Shown here one piece after another: positions 1 to 8,682 of a DNA stretch of 34,473 bases. Position 1 is the first letter of the stretch. Every line of letters begins with the position of its first letter. Under the pieces are notes generated by a model. That model saw only the letters and a list, made by a program, of their open reading frames with translations, did no database searches and was not told the DNA's origin. A program made the position numbers and the translations under genes. Origin of the DNA: Singulisphaera sp. GP187 (lineage in GTDB: Bacteria > Planctomycetota > Phycisphaerae > Phycisphaerales > SM1A02); NCBI GenBank assembly GCA_945888705.1, contig CAMDAQ010000013.1:1-34473 (forward strand). Direction: 5' to 3'.

Positions 1-693
1 GCGATTTCAATTGACCAAAAGTCATCATCTCGCAACCCAAGATCAACTGTCGGCACGATCACTGAGGTCTATGACTATTTACGACTTCTCTACGCGCGAA
101 TTGGTGTTCAACATTGCCCGAAAGATATGACGAAACTTTCGCGTCAGACGCCGCAGCAGATAGTTGATCGAATCTTAAAATTTCCAGAAGGCACAAGGTT
201 TCAAGTTCTTGCGCCCGTCGTTCGCGGTCGAAAAGGTGAATATGACACCTTGCTACAAGAACTTGCGGCACAAGGTTTTTCGCGAGCGCGAGTTGACGGT
301 GAAGTTGTTGAGATCAGTGAGTTTCTTAAAAAAGATAAACGACTTGCAAAATATGAACAACATCAGATTGACATTATTGTCGACCGCTTGGTTCGCAAAG
401 ACGGAATAACTCGCAGACTCACCGACTCACTTGAAACCGCACTTCGATTGGCAGATGGTGTGGCTGAGATTGACCTGGGCGAGGGTGAAGAGCCAATAAC
501 CGTTAGCCAGCACTTGGCGTGTCCAAAATGTGGTGACAGTTTTGAAGAACTAGCACCTAGAAATTTCTCGTTCAATTCACCGTTCGGTGCTTGTGAAACA
601 TGTTTAGGCCTCGGCACCAAATATGAAGTAGACGTTGAATTGGTTGTTCCCGATCCGAATTTAAGTATCAGCGATGGTGCGATCGCTCCATGA
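1..693 (+). CDS. uvrA: UvrA excinuclease subunit A, internal fragment (foreign)
   Basis: This is an internal part of the nucleotide-excision-repair ATPase UvrA, which finds DNA lesions with UvrB. The reading frame is open from base 1. It begins with the UvrA signature '[19 protein letters not shown]', continues through '[11 protein letters not shown]' and '[13 protein letters not shown]', and reaches the first zinc finger with both CxxC pairs (CPKCG and CETC). By comparison with E. coli UvrA it covers very roughly residues 85-310, so both ends are missing. It stops after 'DGAIAP', where the family continues with Trp; the TGA at 691-693 is created by the junction, not a real end. The base composition is much more AT-rich than everything downstream, and the wording resembles low-GC freshwater Actinobacteria (acI type, from memory). 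UvrA identity is certain. The taxonomic source is an inference. Confidence 0.93.
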   Translation, partial: AISIDQKSSSRNPRSTVGTITEVYDYLRLLYARIGVQHCPKDMTKLSRQTPQQIVDRILKFPEGTRFQVLAPVVRGRKGEYDTLLQELAAQGFSRARVDGEVVEISEFLKKDKRLAKYEQHQIDIIVDRLVRKDGITRRLTDSLETALRLADGVAEIDLGEGEEPITVSQHLACPKCGDSFEELAPRNFSFNSPFGACETCLGLGTKYEVDVELVVPDPNLSISDGAIAP

Positions 694-2581
694 TGTTCTT
701 GGTGGCGATGCGCGTGACTTCGATGACGAGCGCGGCGATCGCGCCCCACAGCATTCCCCACGCGGCGCTCACGGGCATGACGCCCCAGAGCTTGTCGATG
801 CCTTGCACGCGCTGGACCGTCTCGCCCTCGCTGGCCATGCCGCGGATCACTTCCGCAATCGCCGACCATTGCACCGCACCGATCATTGCGAACTTCTCGG
901 TGGCGGCCTCGCGCAGCGTCTGGCCGCTCTCGGGGTTCCACTTGCTCAGGAAGAGGATGAAGAAGAGCGGCGTGCTCGCCAGCGCGCCGGCGACGATGCC
1001 GATGATGTGACCCCAGGCTTGCTGGCGGGGCTTCGCGCCGAGCATGTAGCCGGGCTTGATGTCCATGAGCAGGTTGCTGGCGTTGCTCGCGACCTCGGTC
1101 GTCATGCCCGCGGTGATCAGGTTCGTGCCGGCGTGCGTGGGGTTCGCGGCGCCGAAGGTGAACTGCGTGATCTTCGAGAGCGAGCCCGTGGGCGTGATGC
1201 TCGTGAGCGCCGTGGCGTTGGCCGCGATCAGCGTAAGGATGATGATGAGCGGGATCGAGAGGAGGCCCAGCCACGGATCGACATCGAACCACGCCCAGTT
1301 CATCCACACGGTGATGCCGACCATGACCGGCACGCCGACGAGCGTGATCCACAGTGGGAACTCGACCTCGCGCAGGCAGTCGTTGCCGGCAGCGCGCTTG
1401 GAGAACATGCCGGTGAACGCGCTGATGAGCATCTTCGGCTTGGCGAAGAGCCCGACCATGCTGGCGGTGACCATCATGGAGACGCCCAGCCAGAGCGTCC
1501 AGTTGTTCATGATGTGGCGCTCGTCGTAGATCGCCTTCGACGGGTCGAACGCACCGGCGGCATCGACGATCGCCTTGTAGTTCTTGGGGTTGATCTCGCC
1601 TGCGCCGATCATCACGGGGGCGAGCACACCAAAGCCCAGCGCCATGCCGACCATCAGGCTGTTGGTCAGGCGCATGCCCATCAGGCCGCCCGCGCCGAAC
1701 ATCGTGAGTTCAAGCCCAAGCCGCAGGCCCAGCTGCTCGGCGGGGATGCCGCCCAGCCGCGGCATGATGTCGCTGCCGCGCGCGGCCATCCATGCGAAGA
1801 AGGTCGTGGTGAGGTGCTCGGGCAGGTGCCAGACCTCGCCCATGTGGCGGGCGATGCCGGACTTGATCTGCAGCAGGCCCATGATGCCCGTGGCAACCAT
1901 GGAGTGGATCAGGGCTGCGAGGCCCGCGGCGATCGCGAGGGCCTTGGCCTTGAACATGCCGGCGCGCGTGCCCTCGCTGTCGGCGGCGCTCGCCGGCCGG
2001 GCCACGGGCATGCCATCGACCATGTTCTTCGTGCCGCCGGCGGGCGCATCGGGATAGAGCGAGTCCATCACGACCGCTGCGGCGCGGCCTTCGGGGAAGG
2101 GCTGCTGCTCATCGTTGATGAAGCGCCGCTTCATGGGGAACGCGACGAGCACGCCGAGGATGCTCGCCAGGATGTTCCAGACCATCATCTGGAAGGCGGG
2201 CATGGCCTTGTTCTCGATGAACATGTAGGCCATCAGCGCGCTGATGAGCGGGCCGGTCATGTAGCCGGCCGCCGTCGCGATCGACTGCACGGCGTTGTTC
2301 TCGAGGATCGTCAGGTCCTTGAAGCCGATGCGCGCGAAGGTGCGGAAGATCACGAAGCTCAGGATGACGCTCGTCACGCCCACGCCGAGGGTCCAGCCGG
2401 TCTTTGCACCGACATAGAGGTTGGTCGCGCTCAGCACGCCACCGAGCAGGAAACCCGTCAGGGCCGCCCGCAGCGTGAGCTGCGGCATGTTGCCGCGGAA
2501 GACGTTCTCCAGCCACCAGCGGTCCTTCTCCTCGCGGGACATCGTGCGGACCTGCTCGTCGTTCAGCTGGGGAAGCGCCAT
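668..2581 (-). CDS. OPT-family oligopeptide transporter, truncated at the C-terminus
   Basis: This is an inner-membrane transporter of the oligopeptide transporter (OPT) family, which moves small peptides or metal chelates. The protein is almost all membrane segments, with the typical start '[20 protein letters not shown]' followed by 'LYVGAKTGW', then '[16 protein letters not shown]', 'PFPEGRAAA', and later '[20 protein letters not shown]'. I chose the ATG at 2581 because GGAG lies about nine bases upstream and the family homology starts there; a longer upstream reading is not convincing. The gene does not end naturally. After 'ATKNIMERS' it runs into the foreign uvrA sequence and picks up 'HHR' and a stop. 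The last transmembrane segments expected for the family are absent. A TAGACT element (2647-2652, minus strand) overlaps the trpF stop codon and may be its -10. The exact substrate cannot be told. Confidence 0.88.
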   Translation of the reverse strand: MALPQLNDEQVRTMSREEKDRWWLENVFRGNMPQLTLRAALTGFLLGGVLSATNLYVGAKTGWTLGVGVTSVILSFVIFRTFARIGFKDLTILENNAVQSIATAAGYMTGPLISALMAYMFIENKAMPAFQMMVWNILASILGVLVAFPMKRRFINDEQQPFPEGRAAAVVMDSLYPDAPAGGTKNMVDGMPVARPASAADSEGTRAGMFKAKALAIAAGLAALIHSMVATGIMGLLQIKSGIARHMGEVWHLPEHLTTTFFAWMAARGSDIMPRLGGIPAEQLGLRLGLELTMFGAGGLMGMRLTNSLMVGMALGFGVLAPVMIGAGEINPKNYKAIVDAAGAFDPSKAIYDERHIMNNWTLWLGVSMMVTASMVGLFAKPKMLISAFTGMFSKRAAGNDCLREVEFPLWITLVGVPVMVGITVWMNWAWFDVDPWLGLLSIPLIIILTLIAANATALTSITPTGSLSKITQFTFGAANPTHAGTNLITAGMTTEVASNASNLLMDIKPGYMLGAKPRQQAWGHIIGIVAGALASTPLFFILFLSKWNPESGQTLREAATEKFAMIGAVQWSAIAEVIRGMASEGETVQRVQGIDKLWGVMPVSAAWGMLWGAIAALVIEVTRIATKNIMERSHHR

Positions 2582-2649
2582 GCGTCGTGTCTCCGGGATG
2601 GGTCGCGCCGCCGTTGGCGCGGCACGGGTTGGCCGTGCGGGGGCGCAGT

Positions 2650-3276
2650 CTAGGGTCGGGCAGCCTGTCGCGCGGCCGCGATGAACGCCTCGATCAGGTG
2701 GATGTCCTTCACGCCGCGCTCGCGCTCGACGCCGCTGGAGACATCGACGCACCATGGTCGCACGGTGCGGATCGCGCCGCCCACGGTGGCGGGGGTGAGT
2801 CCGCCCGCGAGCACCAAGTGCGGTGCGATGAGACCGCGCATCAGCGCGAGCGCTTCGTGGTCAAAGCTGATGCCGCTGCCTGCCTTGGGGCCGTCGACGA
2901 CGATCGCCTCGGGTTCAGTGGCGCCTGACCAGAGCCGCACGCGCTCCTCATCCCAGGGAATCGCCTTCCACGTGCGCACGCCGCGATCGGTGAGCGAGCG
3001 CACCTCGTCGAGCCGTTCGCTGCCGTGCAGCTGCACGATGCCAGGCCACCAGCCGAGCGCAGGATGACGCGGCTGGTCGACGAAGAGCGCTACCGGTGTG
3101 CACTCGGGCGCTCCCGATTCGAGCGCAGCGACGATCGACCGCGCCACGGCCTCGTCGACGGTTCGCGGGCTCGCCGCCGCAAAGATCACGCCCACGAAGT
3201 CGGCGCCCGCGCGCGCGGCGGCCAGCGCCGTGGCGGCATCGCGGACCCCGCAGATCTTGACCTTGCAGCCCGCCAT
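2650..3276 (-). CDS. trpF: Phosphoribosylanthranilate isomerase (TrpF)
   Basis: TrpF converts N-(5-phosphoribosyl)anthranilate to the enol carboxyphenylaminodeoxyribulose phosphate, a middle step of tryptophan synthesis, in the cytoplasm. The (beta/alpha)8-barrel landmarks are all present: 'KVKICGVRD' near the N-terminus (Cys9 is the expected general base), 'IVQLHG', 'VVDGPKAGSG' with the catalytic Asp, 'LAGGLTPATV' and the phosphate-binding 'VDVSSGVE'. The length of 208 residues is normal. The ATG at 3276 overlaps the stop of the upstream rhomboid gene (TGATG), implying translational coupling; a GTG one codon earlier would give a GTGA overlap and is the alternative start. No other trp gene is in the window, so the pathway is dispersed here. 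Confidence 0.95.
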   Translation of the reverse strand: MAGCKVKICGVRDAATALAAARAGADFVGVIFAAASPRTVDEAVARSIVAALESGAPECTPVALFVDQPRHPALGWWPGIVQLHGSERLDEVRSLTDRGVRTWKAIPWDEERVRLWSGATEPEAIVVDGPKAGSGISFDHEALALMRGLIAPHLVLAGGLTPATVGGAIRTVRPWCVDVSSGVERERGVKDIHLIEAFIAAARQAARP

Positions 3277-4412
3277 CACGCGAGTTCCCGTTCGAGCTGC
3301 GCCAGCACCTCGGCTGCTGGTACCGAGAGCGGGTTCGCGCGCAGCAGGGCGATCGTGGCGCGCGCACGGTCAAGGTCGCGCAGGTAACGCACGCAGATCG
3401 TGGCAAGCATGAGCTGCACGGCCTCGCGCTGTGCGGACTTGGGGTGGACGCGCAGGAGGTTCGCGTAGGCATCGGCAGCGAGCGCATGGTGTCCATGCTC
3501 ATGCAGGCCGTTCGCCAGCTGCAGCTGCGCGGGTTCGGCAAGCGACCACTGCGGCGTGAGTGCCGTGAGCGCCTGCACGCCCTCGACGACCTTGGCCCAG
3601 TCGCCGGCACGCATCGCGGCACCTACGGCGGCCCGTGCGTGCGGGATGCGGTCATCGGTGGGCTTGGCGGTCGCTGCGAATCGCTCGGCCGTGTCGCGGC
3701 TGGCGCTCTCGAACGCTCCGCCCGGCCGATCCGCGAGTGCAGCGCGCATCTCGGCACGCCGCTTCCACTGCCGGAGGATGAAGAAGAGATCGAAGTCATC
3801 GCGAGGCAGCACCTTCAGCCAGAGGATGATGAAAGCCGAGAGCCCGCCGAGCGCGAAGCCGAGGAGATGGGCCTCGTAGGCCACGCCGTCGCCGCGCCCG
3901 CGCGTGAAGCCGATGAAGTCGAGTGCCGCGAAGATCGCCACGAACCACAGGGCAGGAACCCGCCAGAAACCCCAGAACAGCAAGAGCACCCGGGCACGCG
4001 GGTAGAAGACGGCGAACGCCGCAGCACATGCGCAGACCGTGCCGCTCGCGCCGACCAGCATGCCGAACGGCCCCGAAACCATGGGGTAGAGCGCGCCGAC
4101 CGCGGTGCCCAGCGCCAGATAGACCGCCGCGAAGAGCAGGGACCCGAAGCGGCGCTCGAGCGCCGAGCCAAACGCCCAGAAGAAGATCGCGTTGCCCAGA
4201 AGATGCCAGATGCTGCCGCGATCGTGCACGAACTGGTAGGTCGCGTACTGCCACCAGTGCGGGTCGAACCCCGACAGCGCAAGGGAGCGATAAATCCCAT
4301 CGGCCCAGGGCGAGCGGATGCACGCGATCCACACCAACGTGTTGATGGCCAGGATCCCGACGGTCACGCGCGGGACGACGGCAGAAGGGCGGTCAGTGCC
4401 GAGCGGAATCAT
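3276..4412 (-). CDS. Rhomboid-family intramembrane serine protease with C-terminal helical region
   Basis: This is a membrane protease that cleaves substrates inside the lipid bilayer. The six-helix rhomboid core occupies about residues 10-200. It has His70 and Asn74 in 'WHLLGN', the nucleophile Ser123 in 'VGASGTV' (GxSG), and the partner His182 in 'EAHLLGFALGG', so the catalytic dyad is intact. The remaining ~180 residues are soluble and helical with TPR-like spacing ('LANGLHEHGHHALAADAYAN'), probably a cytoplasmic partner-binding part; that role is inferred. The gene is 378 residues long. Its stop overlaps the trpF start, so the two are probably co-transcribed although no functional link is known. 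No strong Shine-Dalgarno is seen. It is divergent from citrate synthase, with a shared palindromic -10-like element between them. Confidence 0.9.
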   Translation of the reverse strand: MIPLGTDRPSAVVPRVTVGILAINTLVWIACIRSPWADGIYRSLALSGFDPHWWQYATYQFVHDRGSIWHLLGNAIFFWAFGSALERRFGSLLFAAVYLALGTAVGALYPMVSGPFGMLVGASGTVCACAAAFAVFYPRARVLLLFWGFWRVPALWFVAIFAALDFIGFTRGRGDGVAYEAHLLGFALGGLSAFIILWLKVLPRDDFDLFFILRQWKRRAEMRAALADRPGGAFESASRDTAERFAATAKPTDDRIPHARAAVGAAMRAGDWAKVVEGVQALTALTPQWSLAEPAQLQLANGLHEHGHHALAADAYANLLRVHPKSAQREAVQLMLATICVRYLRDLDRARATIALLRANPLSVPAAEVLAQLERELA

Positions 4413-4453
4413 GAGGATGGGCCCGCTTGCGGGGCGAATCGGGACCCGGGCGC

Positions 4454-4462
4454 ACTATAGTC
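4454..4462. promoter_or_regulatory. Palindromic ACTATAGT element, candidate -10 for divergent genes
   Basis: The sequence contains the perfect palindrome ACTATAGT, which reads TATAGT on both strands. It lies about 40 bases upstream of both the citrate synthase ATG (plus) and the rhomboid ATG (minus). TATAGT is a close match to a sigma70-type -10. No convincing -35 is visible on either side at normal spacing. Use in both directions is an inference. Confidence 0.35.
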
Positions 4463-4501
4463 CGGGACTCGCATCACCGAACCGCATTGGGAGACCGAAC
4501 C

Positions 4502-5650
4502 ATGGCCACCGCCACCGCACCCACCTTCGACAAGGGCCTCGCCAACACCGTCGCCGCCGAGACGCAGATGTCGTTCATCGACGGGGGCAAGGGCGTGCTG
4601 GAGTACGTGGGCATCGACATCGACTCGCTGGCGCGCAACAGCACCTTCGAGGAGACGGTCTACCTGCTGTGGAACCTGAAGCTGCCGACCAAGGCCGAGC
4701 TCGACGCGTTCTGCACCGAGCTGCGCGCGGAATACATGCTGCCGGCCGAGATGGACGCGCTGATCCGCCAGTTCCCGCGCTCGACGCCGCCCATGCATGC
4801 ACTGCGCACGATGATCAGTGCGCTGTCCATGTTCGACCACGAGGCCGACGTCAATACGCCCGAGGCCAACCGCCGCAAGGCGCTGCGCATCGTGGCGAAG
4901 ACCCCCGCGCTCATCGCGCGCTTCGATCGCCACCGCAAGGGCAAGCCTTTCGTCGATCCGCAGCCTGACCTGACCGTCGCGCAGAACTTCCTGCTCATGC
5001 TCAACGGCGAGCTGCCGACCGACGCCATGGCCAAGGCGCTCGATGTCTGCCTGATCCTTCACGCGGATCACGGCCTGAACGCCAGCACCTTCGCGGCGCG
5101 CGTCACGATCGCCACGCTGAGCGACATGTACAGCGCGATCACCACCGCGGTCGGCACCCTCAAGGGCCCGCTCCACGGCGGCGCCAACGAGGAAGTGATG
5201 CACATGCTCAACGAGATCGGCACCATCGACAAGGTCGATGCCTACATGGCCGGCAAGCTCGAGCGCAAGGAACTCATCATGGGCTTCGGCCACCGCGTGT
5301 ACAAGGCGTACGACCCGCGCGCGACCTACCTGAAGACCTTCGCCAAGCAGGTCGCTGCCGATACCGGCAACCTGAACCTGTACGAGATGAGCCGTCGCAT
5401 CGAGGAGATCATGGACCAGGCTGTCGCCGCGAAGGGAATCTTCCCCAATGTCGACTTCTACAGCGCCACGACCTACTACTCGCTTGGCCTCGACCTGGAT
5501 CTGTTCACCTGCATGTTCGCGCTGAGCCGCAACAGCGGCTGGTGCGGCCACTGCATCGAGCAGCTCAAGGGCAATCGGCTGATTCGCCCGATGGCCGACT
5601 ACATCGGGCCCCACGGCGTGCCGTACGTGCCGATGGCCGATCGCCGCTGA
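4502..5650 (+). CDS. gltA: Citrate synthase
   Basis: This enzyme condenses acetyl-CoA and oxaloacetate to citrate, the entry step of the TCA cycle, in the cytoplasm. The family residues are visible: oxaloacetate-binding His190 in 'HADHGLNAST', catalytic His225 in 'GPLHGGANEE', His264 in 'GFGHRVYKAYDPR' and Asp318 in 'NVDFYSATTYY'. The length of 382 residues fits the short, Gram-positive-like (type I) form rather than the ~427-residue allosteric E. coli form. A 2-methylcitrate synthase role is possible from family resemblance, but nothing nearby suggests a methylcitrate cycle. The ATG at 4502 is preceded by GGGAG at a good distance. The gene appears monocistronic and is followed by a GC-rich hairpin. 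Confidence 0.95.
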   Translation: MATATAPTFDKGLANTVAAETQMSFIDGGKGVLEYVGIDIDSLARNSTFEETVYLLWNLKLPTKAELDAFCTELRAEYMLPAEMDALIRQFPRSTPPMHALRTMISALSMFDHEADVNTPEANRRKALRIVAKTPALIARFDRHRKGKPFVDPQPDLTVAQNFLLMLNGELPTDAMAKALDVCLILHADHGLNASTFAARVTIATLSDMYSAITTAVGTLKGPLHGGANEEVMHMLNEIGTIDKVDAYMAGKLERKELIMGFGHRVYKAYDPRATYLKTFAKQVAADTGNLNLYEMSRRIEEIMDQAVAAKGIFPNVDFYSATTYYSLGLDLDLFTCMFALSRNSGWCGHCIEQLKGNRLIRPMADYIGPHGVPYVPMADRR

Positions 5651-5689
5651 GCGTTCGCGGGATTCGATCCGTGACTGACTGATGAGGCA

Positions 5690-5711
5690 CGGCGCGCGCG
5701 AGTACGCGCCG
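5690..5711. terminator. GC-rich hairpin between convergent genes
   Basis: A perfect 7-base stem, CGGCGCG pairing with CGCGCCG, encloses the 8-base loop CGCGAGTA. It lies between the convergent ends of citrate synthase and the metallo-beta-lactamase-fold gene. There is no T-tract on either strand, so it could be a non-canonical bidirectional terminator or simply a stable 3' hairpin. Confidence 0.4.
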
Positions 5712-5720
5712 CTGCTGCGC

Positions 5721-6494
5721 TCATCCGTTCAGGCTGGGCATGAACTCGAGCCTGCCGCCGCTGATCTCCATCGCCACGCCTTCCTGCATCACGCGGATGT
5801 CGGTCATCGATGGGTCGAACGTGTCGGTCAGGTGCATGAGCACCATCTTGCGGCGAATGTCGTCGGGCAGTGCATTGAGCTCCGCGAGCGGCGTGTGGTA
5901 GGGCGGCGGTGTGGTCTCGTGCGCGAAGGCGTCGCATTCGGCCAGCCAGTCGATCAGCGTGCGATCGAAGCCGGTGTCGCTCGACCAACCAAAGCTGGCA
6001 CCCTTGACGCGGAAGCGGAACGCCCACGTCGGGATCATGTGCGTGGTGCGCCGCCACTCGATCGTGACGCCGGCGACGATGCGCTGGCCCGAATCGGGCA
6101 GCGGGCAGATGTCGAGGTAGTCGCCGATGCCGCCACGGCCATCCTGGTCCATGGCGGGTGCGAGCTTGGGCCAGAGCCGATCGGCGACCTCCTTGCCGCA
6201 GTGGACCCGCGGTAGGGGCGTGCCGTGCTGCTGGCGCTGAAGCCAGTGCAGGAATCCGAGCGCCTCGAGACCATTGCTGTGGTCGCCGTGCAAATGGGTG
6301 AGGATGACCTCGCTCAGGTCTTCCGCGCGCACGCTCCATCCGCTGCGTTCGGTCGCCTCCCGGATCACCTTGCGGATCGGGTCGGGGCAATCCAGCAGGA
6401 TGTGCCCGCCCGGCCCCTGGATCACGCAGGAGGTGCCGTAGTACCGGCTCGAGAAGGCGCTGCCCACGCCGAGCGGCAGGATCCGGAGGCTCAT
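5721..6494 (-). CDS. Metallo-beta-lactamase-fold hydrolase (RNase Z-like)
   Basis: This is a soluble two-metal hydrolase of the MBL superfamily. The key metal motif HxHxDH is at residues 67-72 ('THLHGDHSNG'), an Asp ligand lies in 'GWSSDTGFD', and a late His in 'LMHLTD'. The overall order (LGVGSAF near the N-terminus, a helical insert, then 'SSDTG') resembles the RNase Z / phosphodiesterase-like branch, for example PhnP or cyclic-nucleotide phosphodiesterases, rather than true beta-lactamases. There is no signal peptide. The ATG at 6494 was preferred over a TTG at 6512. There is no Shine-Dalgarno, but a TACTCT hexamer ends 7 bases before the ATG, suggesting a leaderless transcript. The substrate is unknown, and 257 residues is normal for the group. 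Confidence 0.85.
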   Translation of the reverse strand: MSLRILPLGVGSAFSSRYYGTSCVIQGPGGHILLDCPDPIRKVIREATERSGWSVRAEDLSEVILTHLHGDHSNGLEALGFLHWLQRQQHGTPLPRVHCGKEVADRLWPKLAPAMDQDGRGGIGDYLDICPLPDSGQRIVAGVTIEWRRTTHMIPTWAFRFRVKGASFGWSSDTGFDRTLIDWLAECDAFAHETTPPPYHTPLAELNALPDDIRRKMVLMHLTDTFDPSMTDIRVMQEGVAMEISGGRLEFMPSLNG

Positions 6495-6520
6495 AAGCGG
6501 AAGAGTAGACAAAAGCGGAA
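6495..6520 (-). promoter_or_regulatory. Candidate leaderless promoter flanked by an 8-base direct repeat
   Basis: On the plus strand, AAGCGGAA occurs at 6495-6502 and again at 6513-6520, an exact repeat with an 18-base period. Between them, on the minus strand, is TACTCT (6502-6507), positioned 7 bases before the hydrolase ATG as expected of a -10 for a leaderless mRNA. Two identical sites around a -10 could be a repressor operator. This is inferred from the layout only. Confidence 0.35.
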
Positions 6521-6562
6521 GTGGGTGGTCCGATTGCCCGATCCTTGTGGACGGATCGCTCG

Positions 6563-8062
6563 ATGACCGCCCGAATCACCATGCTCGCGCCTGCTTCACT
6601 GAGTGCCGTCGTCGCCACGGCGGCATACGCGCAATTGCCACCTGCGGCACGCCCCGAGCCAACGCAGGCGCTCGTCGAGCTGTTCAACCAGCAGGACGCG
6701 ATCCAGCGCCAGGAGTTCCTGGCCGGTACGCCGATCTCCGAGCGCGTGCTGCTGGACGTGGGTGGCTCGTTCCGGTTCGGGTTCAACTACATCGATGACG
6801 CGTTCGGCAACACGTCGCAGCTCCAGCAGTACGACTCGCGCTGGTACGCGCGCGCCGAGCTCGATGGCGTGCATCGGTTCTATGGCCGCATCCGGCTCTG
6901 GTACAACGAATGGGACTCGAACAACGTGCCCGCGCCGCCCAACGAAGACGGCTGGACTGTGCCGATCGGCGAGCTTTACTGGTACGAGCTCGATCTGGGC
7001 GGGGCCATGGTCAACGGCGGCGGCAAGCGCAGCGATCTTGACCTGAAGCTGCGCGGCGGTCGCCAGTACATCGTGTGGGGGCAGGGGCTTACGCTCTCGA
7101 CCTACATGTACGCAGGCACGTTCGACTGGAACATCGGCCAGGTGAACATCCAGGGTCTTGCCGGCGTGACCAGCGGGAACGACACGATCGACTACGACAC
7201 GTCGCGCCCCGGCTACGACACCGATACCGATCGCGCGTACTACGGGCTCAAGGCCGAGTGGCGCCGGGGCCAGGACCTGGTGCCGTACTGCTTCGCGCTG
7301 CTGCAGCAGGATGGCAACGCGGGCCAGACCGACGACTTGCTCGAGGGATTTGCGCCCGGTGGCGGCGGATACCCGACGGAGTTCGACTACGAAAGCCAGT
7401 ACTACGGGCTTGGTGCGACGGGCTCGCTCGGCCGCAACTGGCAGTGGCGCGCTGAGGGCGTGTACGAGACCGGCACCACGCTCAGCAGTTCCATCAGTCC
7501 AAGCGGGGCGGTACTGCCGCAGGTCGAGGATGACATCAGTGCTTGGGCTGGCGTGGTCGGCCTGCAGCGCGGGTTCGACGACCGCGCGCAGACCCGGTTC
7601 GACCTTCAGGCGATCCTCGGCTCGGGCGATGCCGGCCGACTCGACTCGGGCAACACCTTCGGCGGCCCGCAGCCGGGCCAAGTCGACAAGGAGTTCAACA
7701 GCAACGGCTTCCTCTATACGGGCTACGTGTTCGCGCCCTCGCCGGCCAACCTGTGGACCAACAGCCTGGGCTTGAGCGGCAACTGGCTGAGTCAGTGGCG
7801 CGCGTTCCGCGACATGCGCCTTGGCGTGACGGGCTTCACCTACATGCGGCTCGATTCGGAGGCGCCCATCACAGCGTTCGTCGACAAGGGCGGCTCGAGC
7901 TGGGTCGGCTGGGAACTCGACGCATCGATCGACTGGCGGATCCTGAGCGACGTGAACCTGCAGGTCCTCTACGGCGCGTTCTTCCCCAATGAGGAGATCT
8001 TCCCGGACAACCAGGAAGACCTGCGTCAGTTCATCTATGGAGGCGTGACCTATGCGTTCTGA
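6563..8062 (+). CDS. Outer-membrane beta-barrel protein (alginate-export/porin-like)
   Basis: This is an exported protein with a clear Sec signal peptide (about residues 1-23, ending AAYA before QLPPA). It is followed by many alternating aromatic/polar strands such as 'RWYARAELDGVHRFYGRIRL', 'LRGGRQYIVWGQGLTL' and 'FLYTGYVFA', and it ends in the aromatic signature 'YGGVTYAF' used for outer-membrane insertion. The 499-residue length and the 'GGRQYIVWG' region suggest the alginate_export-type barrel family, with moderate certainty. I chose the ATG at 6563 because the signal peptide starts there; a GTG at 6521 would add a charged stretch that spoils it. The downstream lipoprotein gene starts 11 bases before this stop, so the two are translationally coupled. 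It is the first gene of the barrel/lipoprotein/FecR/cyclase cluster. Confidence 0.8.
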   Translation: MTARITMLAPASLSAVVATAAYAQLPPAARPEPTQALVELFNQQDAIQRQEFLAGTPISERVLLDVGGSFRFGFNYIDDAFGNTSQLQQYDSRWYARAELDGVHRFYGRIRLWYNEWDSNNVPAPPNEDGWTVPIGELYWYELDLGGAMVNGGGKRSDLDLKLRGGRQYIVWGQGLTLSTYMYAGTFDWNIGQVNIQGLAGVTSGNDTIDYDTSRPGYDTDTDRAYYGLKAEWRRGQDLVPYCFALLQQDGNAGQTDDLLEGFAPGGGGYPTEFDYESQYYGLGATGSLGRNWQWRAEGVYETGTTLSSSISPSGAVLPQVEDDISAWAGVVGLQRGFDDRAQTRFDLQAILGSGDAGRLDSGNTFGGPQPGQVDKEFNSNGFLYTGYVFAPSPANLWTNSLGLSGNWLSQWRAFRDMRLGVTGFTYMRLDSEAPITAFVDKGGSSWVGWELDASIDWRILSDVNLQVLYGAFFPNEEIFPDNQEDLRQFIYGGVTYAF

Positions 8063-8672
8063 GCGCATCGATCGCCTGGCTTGGTCGGCGCGCGCGGGCC
8101 TTGTGCTTGTGCTTGGCCTTGTGGCCATGACCGGTTGCGTGAGCCGCCAGGCGGCCGAGTCGAGCGCGGTTGACCAGTTCCCGGGCGCCGATCAGGACAT
8201 CGAGTTCATGGAGAAGGTCGAGTCCATGAGCGCCGTCACGAACAACGACATGCTGCATGCGCTGCTGCTGGTCGCGAACGGGGTTGACCCGGCGCGGGAC
8301 TACGAGGAGCGTGTACTCCTGGCCCGCCAGAAGGGGTGGGTCCCCAAGGACTGGGACAAGCCCGCCAACGACAGCGCCTCGTCGGGTGACATCGCCATGG
8401 CCGGATGCCGGCTGGGGGGGATCGAGGGCGGCTTGACCATGAGGGTCTTCGGCCAAAGCGGTCGGTACTGCCTGCGCGAACTGGAATCGCGTGGAATCAT
8501 GCCGACCCGGACCGACTATCAGTCCCTTTCGGGCCCTGAGTTCAGGGATTTCTTGAATCGGCTGGACCAGAACCTACTCTCACAGCGTCCACGGTTTGCG
8601 GACCCGACCAAGCAAGAGGCCGGGCCCGACACCACGATGCCGTTGCCGCCCACGCCCGCGCGTGGCGGCTAG
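8052..8672 (+). CDS. Predicted lipoprotein of unknown family
   Basis: The first 29 residues form a basic and then hydrophobic leader ending in the lipobox-like MTGC (Cys29), so the mature protein is probably lipid-anchored. The rest is soluble and mostly helical. It contains 'NNDMLHALLLVANGVDPARDY' and 'VLLARQKGWVPKDW', then a Pro-rich tail. I do not recognise the family. The start overlaps the end of the barrel gene by 11 bases, and the FecR gene begins 10 bases after this stop, so it sits in the middle of a tight operon. The arrangement suggests a periplasmic or outer-membrane accessory that links the barrel to the FecR protein; this is inferred. The phrase 'LLARQKGWVPKDWD' resembles segments seen in porin-associated lipoproteins only loosely. 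Confidence 0.75.
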   Translation: MRSERIDRLAWSARAGLVLVLGLVAMTGCVSRQAAESSAVDQFPGADQDIEFMEKVESMSAVTNNDMLHALLLVANGVDPARDYEERVLLARQKGWVPKDWDKPANDSASSGDIAMAGCRLGGIEGGLTMRVFGQSGRYCLRELESRGIMPTRTDYQSLSGPEFRDFLNRLDQNLLSQRPRFADPTKQEAGPDTTMPLPPTPARGG

Positions 8673-8682
8673 GAGAGTTGCC

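Noticed and set aside
660-700. Horizontal transfer of uvrA or a mobile-element boundary
   Set aside because: There is no integrase, inverted repeat or tRNA; both genes are cut mid-frame and share a short overlap, which is better explained by a chimeric assembly.
674-2653. Long plus-strand open frame (about 660 codons) opposite the OPT gene
   Set aside because: The translation is Asp/His/Arg-rich low-complexity sequence with no membrane segments or motifs, and the minus strand clearly encodes the OPT transporter.
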